A stretch of 64,000 nt of DNA from Cryptomeria japonica (taxonomy: Eukaryota > Streptophyta > Pinopsida > Cupressales > Cupressaceae): the NCBI RefSeq assembly GCF_030272615.1, contig NC_081406.1, forward strand, positions 480,534,900 to 480,598,899, given 5' to 3'. The position numbers were made by a program, and so were the translations under genes. Within the stretch, counting starts at the first letter, position 1. Each line of letters begins with the position of its first letter. The notes under the pieces are model-generated. The model was not told where the DNA came from and made no database searches. It saw nothing but the letters and a program-made list of their open reading frames with translations. This document shows positions 56,779-64,000 of the stretch, one piece after another.

Positions 56779-58477
56779 ATGGAACATGAAGATGAAATAC
56801 AAGTTGAAGGAGAAATAACAGAATAAAATATCAGAGACATCAAAAAGGGTCCTCAATTCAATAAATTTATGGAAAAATTGTTGGAGGAAGAAAAAGAAAA
56901 ATATTTCCTAATGTTAGCCAAATCCGGTGCTACACTCCCCTAAGATTTTGATGTGAACAAATTTACACACAAAAAAAGTGATCCTCCTCCTAATAACGAA
57001 CAATATGATGATATCTTTGGTCTCAAAATGAATAACATATCAATTCCTAGTAACACCAAAACCAATGAATAAACTTACGCACCCAAAAGAGATGAAGTAG
57101 AAATTCTGAATAACATTCAATCCAATGAAGATACAAGAAGGGCTAGAGATGAAACAAGAAGAGATCAAGATCCTCCTAGAATACAAAATCATGGGTAGGC
57201 GAGAACAAATCATGTTGATAATCCTATCATAACTCTCACACAACAACTACAAACAATGCAAACACAAATTCAAGATATGCAAAGAGGAAATGTTAGACGA
57301 TGCTCACTTCAAGAAATTTGTCCTTATCCATTTGACAGAAATCTAAACATGATACCATTTCCTATAGGTTTTAAAACTCCTAGATATGAAAAATATGATG
57401 GAAGCACTGACCCTCAAGATCATATATGAGAATTTTGCACAATGAGTATGGAGTTTGCACATGAGGATACATACTTGATGAGACTATTTCCGAAAGGCTT
57501 AACGGGACTAGCTATGGAATGGTTCTCCAAACTTCCACCTAGAATCAAATCATTTTCAGAGTTGGTGGATAAGTTTATTTCACAATACTCTTACAAAATA
57601 CAACATGAAGTAACAATGCTAGACCTCTGTAACGCCAAACAAAAGAGTGGATAACCTTTCATGACATTTTTACAACAATGGAGATAGTTAACTTCGAGGT
57701 ATCCTCGTACAGTACCAGAATACAAAAAAAATGGACATATTCATCAACAACTTAAATGATCAAATGAGTTATTACTTAAAAATGCAAGGAAATCAAAGTT
57801 TCAGAAAAATGATTGATAACAAAATTAGAATGGAAGAAGCCATGATAAAGAAAGGTGGGTTGAAAATATACAAAGAAGGAGTGCATCCTCCTAATAACAA
57901 CAATCACAATGACAAGCCAAAGTTTTGGAATAGAAATTGAAATATAATCAACGATGGAATAGTAGATAACAACAATGTGAAACCAAAGCAATCAGTTTTC
58001 AATTTATCTACTCACTCAGCAATGACACAACAAAACAACACTCACCAAAGAGCAACTATCAAAACTTTCTTTCAAAGACAATTTACAAACTTTGGTGAAC
58101 CCCTGGGGTCAGCATTAAAGACAATTCTCACAAAAAAATTGATTTCTTTACCAAAAGAAAGGAACTATGAACCTCAAATTAAACCACCTTGGTGGAATGA
58201 TAACCATTATTGCGATTTCTATCAAAACAAGGGACATCACATAGATAGTTATCAGAAGTTGAAACATATCATACAAGATATGATTGATAATGGAGTAATA
58301 ATAGTGGATAGACATACAACAAATGAATCTCATACAACTTTTAAAACTCCGCTTCCAAACTATGAGAAAGGTGAATCATCAACAACAAATAATGGAAAGG
58401 GTAAAGCGAAGGTAAATTATGCTCATACATATGACAATGTGGTGAATTTGATTGTAGTTAAAGAAAAACAAAATTAA
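56779..58477 (+). pseudogene. T3 gag
   Basis: Starts at ATG 56779 (MEHEDEIQVEGEI). Glu/Lys- and Asn-rich N-terminus with stops at 56824, 56941 and 57070. The core (57300-57660) reads PRYEKYDGSTDPQDHI, LMRLFPKGLTGLAMEWFSKL and SFSELVDKFISQYSY, a plant retrotransposon gag domain. The C-terminal part (57977-58477) reads WWNDNHYCDFYQNKGHHIDS then IQDMIDNGVI, a zinc-finger-like Cys/His segment shared with T1. Gag forms the virus-like particle. Two frameshifts. Confidence 0.85.
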
Positions 58478-59489
58478 GAACATGCTTAGGCTATCACAAG
58501 AAGCAAAGCCAAAGTTATTTTGCCAGGTTCTGCAACAAACACATCATCCACTACCAAACAATACAACCTAGTGGAGCAATTGCCAAAAAAACCCGCACAA
58601 ATATCCATCTTAGAATTGTTAAAGCTTTCACCCGCACACAAAGAAATTCTTGAATGAGCATTAGTAGATACAACAGTATCCAAAGATCTTAATATCGATC
58701 AATTCCAAACCATGGTGGGACACCTCACAACCCCTCACTGCTTATCATTCACTGAAGAAGATGACATGTCCCTACAACATCCCCACAATGCTCCTTTGCA
58801 TTGAAGTCCTCATTCACAAAACTCACGTTAAATGTGTTCTAATAGACAGTGGAGCTGGCCTAAATATCTATTCATTGAGTCTTGTTCATGCCATATGATA
58901 TTCAAAAGATGCAATTGATGTACAGAAAAGGATCACCATAAAAGCCTATGAGGAAGAAGAACGTTCCTCCAAGGGAATTGTGATACTAGCCATCAGAGTG
59001 GGACCTTTACAAAAGGACATAGCATGCCAAGTTCTAGACTTGGACTTATCATATAATGTACTCTTGGGAAGACCCTGGATACATGACTTGCAAGTTGTCC
59101 CATCAACATATCACCAATGTGTAAAATTTCCCTACAATGGGCAGGAAATCACAATATCTACATATTCAAATCCATTTCAATACTATAGCAATATAAAAAT
59201 AGCCCAAGAAGTCATTGTTCCTCATAATAGGGAGGCAACACCTTTGAACACACAATCCAAGGAACAATCATTTGCATCTATTTTATCAAGTATGGAAAAA
59301 CAAATGCAGCTAAGAGATCGAGGGAATGGAGAATACTCAATATCACAATTATCACTCTCTCCTAAATCCTTTGGAAAACCATCAAACTCTAAACAACAAA
59401 AAACTATGAAACATCTTCCGATATTTGATGGAGCATTTGTTAGTGCTGGAACCTTATCAGAGGAAACAAAAGACAAAGATGTGCTATAG
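58478..59489 (+). pseudogene. T3 aspartic protease region
   Basis: A linker with stops leads to KCVLIDSGAGLNIYSLSLVH at about 58825-58890; the D-S-G active site is intact. Then ITIKAYDEEERSSKGIV, LDLSYNVLLGRPWIHDLQVV and PSTYHQCVKFPYNG, the C-terminal half, in an open frame of 169 codons (58980-59489). A frameshift near 58800 separates it from gag. Confidence 0.85.
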
Positions 59490-60316
59490 TGGCTATACAA
59501 GGATGTAGAATGTCAACAAAAGATCAACAATGTCAGAATACCTACAGAAAAGCATGGAAAAGGATTTAACATTCTCAGAAGAGTGGGATACATCAGAACA
59601 GGTCCTATAGGAAAAAGAAAAGAAGGTATCTCAGAACCTATTCAGCCTCATACTTAGCAGACTACTGACAAAACAGGCTTAGGGTATGGACAAGTCACTC
59701 TACTGGAAGACACATCTTTTAGTCAACAACAAGAGGAATATGAAAACAGACTTGAACAACTGGCAATTGAAAGGGAAGAAAAATCAGCTAAGCAACAAGC
59801 ACAAGAATACACAAAATGGCAAAAGAAACAATCCTCAAATCAACAAGAGAAACAAACCAATGATACCTCTCAAGCAACATTAAATATCAATCAAAACAAA
59901 CATGAACCTAGTGCTGATCAAGGAGAGCTCATATCAATATTGACAAAACTCAATCTCAGCCCAGAAGAAGTTGAATATGAAAGAAGGAAAATATAGCCAG
60001 AAAAGAAGAATAAATGCTATATGACCAAATCTATAGATTACAAGCTGCAAGTGATACATATTATAATGAATGGGAATGGGATTCCTATCACTCTGAAGAA
60101 TCAACTGAAGAAAATTTCTTTGAAGGAGATGTAGGAGTCGATGTAGTTCACACGTATGCGGGACAAATGTCAAGAACTAGTTCACTTGAATTAGAATCAC
60201 ATTCAGCTGACTTGGACTTAACCGAGGACGATCAGGAATTTCTTATATGAGGTCATTTTGATGAGAGTATTGTTCTAGACATTGACATACATATTGAAAA
60301 CTTTGATACATCCATC
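59490..60316 (+). pseudogene. T3 linker between protease and RT
   Basis: Gln/Lys/Glu-rich polyprotein sequence with several stops (59488, 59655, 59994, 60248). It includes a Gln/Asn-rich stretch at 59690-59900 and acidic segments (EEFDE-like, 60060-60250). No enzyme motif. The same region is present but more decayed in T2. Confidence 0.6.
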
Positions 60317-61700
60317 ATGACCCTTGAAACCTTCGAAACATCCCAACTTGAAGATCCCTTACCTCTAATCCACCCTGAGCTTATTGATTGGGAAAATGAA
60401 GGACATACTACCATTGATACCTTTCCAAATGACCATGCCATATCTGTATATCTTAATGCAATCAAACCCATAACAACTTCCACTAGGAATCTCAGCAACA
60501 CATCTTCCAGTCAAGTGGGTGCCAAATTTCCTAGTCACAAAGGTGAAAATAAAGAAAACAATATCAGATCTAATGCTGAAAACCATTTCACGGCAACATT
60601 AGATCATGAAAAAGTAAAAACAAAGGATGCATGTAATGGTGAAAACCTCCTTGAGGTGCTGGAAGATGGGAGATTTGACACTTTACCTGAGCACTATCAA
60701 GAAAGGTCATCAATTTTGATCGAACCAACAGAGGCAGTTAACATCAGCACAACAGAGAAACCAAAGATTCTTCATCCAATGACTTCTCTATCAGAAGAAG
60801 AAATGCAACAATATGTGGATTTCTTCAAACGATGGCAAATCAATTTTTCTAGGTCATATGCAAACATGCCAGGGTTAGATCCAAATCTTTTTATGAATCA
60901 CTTGAATGTTAGTCCAGGAGCCAAACCAGTCAAACAAAATTTAAGGAAAATGCATTTGCATATCGCTCTCCTAGTCAAAGCAGAACTAAAGAAATTATTG
61001 GATACAGGATTCATCAGACCTATAGCCTATCCTCAATGGGTATCCAACATCATTCATGTTTCAAAACTAGATAAAAGCATTAGAATATGCATAGACTTTA
61101 GAGATCTTAATAACTCATGTCCAAAGGATGACTTTCCTTTGCCTAACATCAACATCATTGTAGATTTAACTATTGGACACTCCATATTTTCTTTAATGGA
61201 TGGTTTCTCTAGATACAATCAGATCAAAATAGCACTTGAAGGTCAAGAAAAGACAACTTTCACATGTCCATGGGGTACTTTCTACTGGAACGTCATGCCT
61301 GTTGGATTAAAGAACGTGGGTGCTACATATCAAAGAGCAATGACAACTATATTTCATGACATGATGCATACATTCATGGAAGACTGTGTGGATGATATCT
61401 TGTCTAAATCATACAACAGAGAAGAACATATAGAGATACTGGAAAAGATCTTTGACCAGTTAGAACAATACAAGCTACGCTTAAACCTTAAGAAATGTGC
61501 TTTAGGTATAACTTTAGGAAAGATACTGGGATACATTGTTTCAGCTAGAGGTATTGAAGTAGATCTAGCTAAGGTTAAAGCAATCATGGAAATGGTATCT
61601 CCCAAGAATATAAGTCAACTCAAATCACTACAAGGAAGACTCCAGTCAATCAGAAGATTTGTGGCTCAACTAGTGGATAAATGTCAACCATTTACTCATC
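60317..61700 (+). CDS. T3 reverse transcriptase, longest open frame in the window
   Basis: A 491-codon open frame (60317-61792) beginning inside the linker (HPELIDWENEGH, GENLLEVLED). RT motifs are complete: KAELKKLLDTGFIRPIAYPQ, IRICIDFRDLNNSCPKDDFP, SLMDGFSRYNQIKIA (first Asp), NVMPVGLKNVGATYQRAM and DCVDDILSKS (YVDD family form with Cys first). The thumb ends KILGYIVSARGIEVDLAKVK. The frame shifts at about 61700 into RNase H, so it is a fragment of pol rather than a working gene, but this domain could still be folded. Confidence 0.85.
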
Positions 61701-62230
61701 TATTCCACAAAATGTTCATTTCAAGTGGGACCACCAATGTGAGGAAGCAATCAATGAGATCAAGGCATATCTCATACAACCACCCGTCCTAATGTCACCA
61801 ATTCCAGGAAAACCATTATTACTCTATGTATCAACCACTGAAGCATCATTAGGAGTTTTGCTTGCACAATAGGATAATGAAGGAAAAGAACAAGCCATCT
61901 ACTACATCAGCAAAATGCTAGTAGGATACGAGATCAACTATTCACCAATAGAAAAAGCATGCTTAGTAGTAGTTTTTGCTTCTCAAAAATTATGACACTA
62001 TCTACTATCTCACTCCATCAAGTTAATTACTAAAATTGATCCTCTAAAATATTTACTCAGCAAGGAAACATTAACAAGATGACTAGCAAAATGGATCATG
62101 ATCCTGAGTGAGTTTGATATCGAGTATGTTGACAGAAAAGCTATCAAAGGACAAGTTATTGCAGATCAACTAGCAGAGGCACCACTTCAAGAGGATCATC
62201 CTTTACACATTGAATTTCCTGATGCTGATA
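61701..62230 (+). pseudogene. T3 RNase H (first)
   Basis: Reads HFKWDHQCEEAINEIKAYLI, QPPVLMSPIPGKPLLLYVST and TEASLGVLLAQ, a stop, DNEGKEQAIYYISKMLVGYE, SPIEKACLVVVFA, a stop, and FDIEYVDRKAIKGQVIADQL. Typical gypsy RNase H and the following connection (KGQ-ADQLA). Three stops. Confidence 0.8.
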
Positions 62231-62369
62231 TCCTAACAGTCACAACAACAAAAATGGCAATCATACTTTGATGGTTCATATACATAGCATGGATCAGGAG
62301 CAAGCATTCTACTCATCACACCACAAGGTCATACTATGTGAGCTTGAATTTCATCCTCAGAATGTTACC
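62231..62369 (+). pseudogene. T3 second RNase H, start only
   Basis: YFDGSYT, a stop, HGSGASILLITPQGHTM follows T2's YFDGSYTQKGVGVGFLF. The domain breaks off at about 62370-62376, where minus-strand LTR sequence begins, before the catalytic Glu. Confidence 0.75.
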
Positions 62370-63503
62370 TGCAATAAGTTAGTTTCACAAAATACAAATG
62401 GAAATGTATATAGGAAATCCAAATTCAACCAATGAAACTACATGAAATACATATTAAAATAAAACATTATTTTAACTTCATGGCTTATGTCTCATTGTGT
62501 CCTAACTCCATTGTTCTTGGTTGCAGATGGTGTGCTCTCAGACAATGCACTGTTAGCTTCCAAGATGGTATATGAAGAATGGACTGATAACTTGTAGTTA
62601 ACTAACACTATGATATGAAAATACTATATGATTATGCTAAACTGATTATACTATGATGCTATATGATAATTTCTATATTTCTATTTGCTTCAAAAACTCA
62701 CGGATGAATAAGATTAGCTCGCAAAATGCACTTGCAGTCTCTTGAAGTCTAACTCTCTCTCAACTGAAGCTCTTGATTTTATAGACTTTGAGAGGATAAA
62801 ATGATGTGTCTTAGATCAACAGTCCTTATCAAATCTATAGATTTGGATGGCTATGAGAAAAAGTGAAGGTTGAGAGAAAGGGGGAAGGAGAAGACAAATG
62901 TCACTCATCTCACCTTGACTGGGTTACTGACTGAGAGAATCTAGGGATGGTTGGAGAAGATTTAGGCATGAGAGGACAAGTGGACTCAAGTCCTTCCTAA
63001 GATGTAGGGAGTGTTGGAGAGAATATAAGAAATGGTTATGAAATATGTGTACGTACACAATTTTCATTAAGTTTAGAAGTTAGAGATAAATGATAAATTA
63101 ATATTTAAGAAATATTAATTTCCTTAGCCACATGTTTGATGAGTTGGCAAAGGGAAGATGAAGTGGAGATGGAAGAATGAGTTGGATAAGGGATTAAATA
63201 ATTTTGAGAATTATTTAATATTTGAGACTATTGGACAGGAGAATAAGCATTAAATATTGTATATTAATTGTTTGGAGGAGATAATTAAATATTAGATATT
63301 TAATTAATTAGAAGAATAGGATAATTAAATATTAGATATTTAATTAATTAGAAGAATAGGATAAATGAATTAATTAATAGAAAGACATGAAAATGAATTA
63401 AATAAATTAATCTTTTCAAATTAACTATTTAATAGAAGAATAATTATTAAATAAATATAAAATGTTTATTTAATTGCTCATAGCCAATTTTTATGTGTAT
63501 ACA
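62370..63503 (-). mobile_element. 3' LTR (F) of another Tat-like element
   Basis: On the minus strand it starts TGTATACACATAAAAATTGG at 63503, directly after a polypurine tract, and ends in CA at about plus 62370. 1134 bp, near the 1093 of T3. TATA-like TCTATAAAAT lies near 62775-62785. The insertion cut the T3 second RNase H. The exact inner edge could be a few bases higher. Confidence 0.75.
63281..63360. repeat. Perfect 40-bp tandem duplication in LTR F
   Basis: 63281-63320 and 63321-63360 are identical, an AT-rich U3 unit containing TTAATTAATTAG. Confidence 0.9.
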
Positions 63504-63518
63504 TTTTGCCCCTCTTTG
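63504..63518 (-). other. Polypurine tract of element F
   Basis: CAAAGAGGGGCAAAA on the minus strand, identical to the T2 tract at 14112-14126. It shows that the element body lies to the right, beyond the window. Confidence 0.8.
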
Positions 63519-64000
63519 AAATGATGTCGAGACAACATTGTTTCAAAGATTAAATCAAGTCTCGATAATGCCTGATAGAGATTGAAAATCCTGATTGTGT
63601 GCCCCCTCAGGAGATTGATCATGAAATTGTCGAAAATTCTAGTTTGAACGATTAATCTCATGATAACTGATAAAAATTTAGTCAATTAAATTCATTTGAA
63701 AAAAAAAAACAAATTAAACTGCCCCATTGAAATTAATTACTCTTCAAAATAGTAAATATAAAATTAACCAAGGCTAATTTTAACTTCATTGTTATCCTTG
63801 TCAGCTTTTGGAGAAAATATTCTTACTGAGGTGGAGAAATGGTGATTCCGGTGGAGTGTCATCGATTTGAGTGTGTTCGGCGTTATCAGCGACCTGTCGA
63901 GTATGGATATCCGGTATGTATCTTATCCTAAGCCTTGTTTTCAAGTTTTAATTCAAAGTTTCATGTTTTTAGGAGCTTTTTTGGATTTTTTAATTTTTTT
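63519..64000 (-). other. 3' untranslated end of element F, no gene
   Basis: No open frame with a domain; the 64-codon frame at 63491-63685 overlaps the LTR and tract and looks fortuitous. The integrase of element F would lie right of the window. Confidence 0.5.

Larger units (their letters stand above)
53590..62369 (+). mobile_element. Tat-lineage Ty3/gypsy element T3
   Basis: Best preserved Tat element here: 5' LTR, primer site, ~2-kb leader, gag, protease, linker, RT, RNase H and the start of the second RNase H, where LTR F interrupts it. The second RNase H and the match to T2 domain by domain place it in the Tat lineage. Moderate number of stops. Confidence 0.85.

Noticed and set aside
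63060-63480. AT-rich tandem sequence as an origin or satellite
   Set aside because: It lies in the U3 of LTR F and the only exact repeat is a two-copy 40-bp duplication.
1-64000. Host genes, tRNA, rRNA or CRISPR
   Set aside because: No frame matches a cellular protein family outside retrotransposon domains; no cloverleaf, rRNA or spaced direct-repeat array was seen. A faint tRNA by eye could be missed; a tRNA scan would settle that.

Overview
This is plant nuclear DNA made almost entirely of decayed, nested retrotransposons. I found no host gene, tRNA, rRNA or CRISPR array. The evidence for a plant is the set of plant-type families: Ty3/gypsy elements of the Tat lineage with a second RNase H, a chromodomain-bearing Ty3/gypsy family, Ty1/copia elements primed at an initiator-Met-type site, and an L1-type LINE whose ORF2 ends in an RNase H domain. 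The density of old, stop-riddled insertions suits a large, slowly purged genome; a gymnosperm is plausible, but the species cannot be fixed from the sequence.

Layout. 1-5848: Tat element T1 (minus strand), with gag, leader, primer site and 5' LTR; a solo LTR with a perfect GGATG target duplication sits inside that LTR. 5849-14645: Tat element T2 (plus), with protease, RT, RNase H, second RNase H, integrase, polypurine tract and part of the 3' LTR; a chromovirus solo LTR splits its RT. 14646-30476: a tandem array of one chromovirus family (minus), ordered partial internal A, LTR_A, internal B, LTR_B, internal C, LTR_C, with adjacent units sharing LTRs. 30477-30690: junction sequence and a Tat LTR scrap. 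30691-33609 and 49445-50310: AT-rich DNA, apparently one long LTR (E), split by a LINE. 33628-49426: the LINE, bounded by an exact 18-bp duplication and itself split in ORF1 by a 7.9-kb copia-type element (35114-43054) that has no pol but carries a long unrecognised ORF. 50476-53589: 5'-truncated copia pol and part of its 3' LTR. 53590-62369: Tat element T3 (plus), with 5' LTR, primer site, long leader, gag, protease, RT and RNase H. 62370-64000: a 3' LTR (minus) of a further Tat-like element that cuts into T3.

The nesting gives an order of events: E before LINE before copia 1; T2 before T1 before the solo LTR; T2 before the chromovirus solo LTR; copia 2 before T3 before LTR F. Every pol is broken, so nothing here looks able to move on its own. 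The points most worth attention are the unrecognised ORF of copia 1, the LTR-sharing chromovirus array, and a palindromic TCRTACGA-type motif scattered through the leaders of both T1 and T3.
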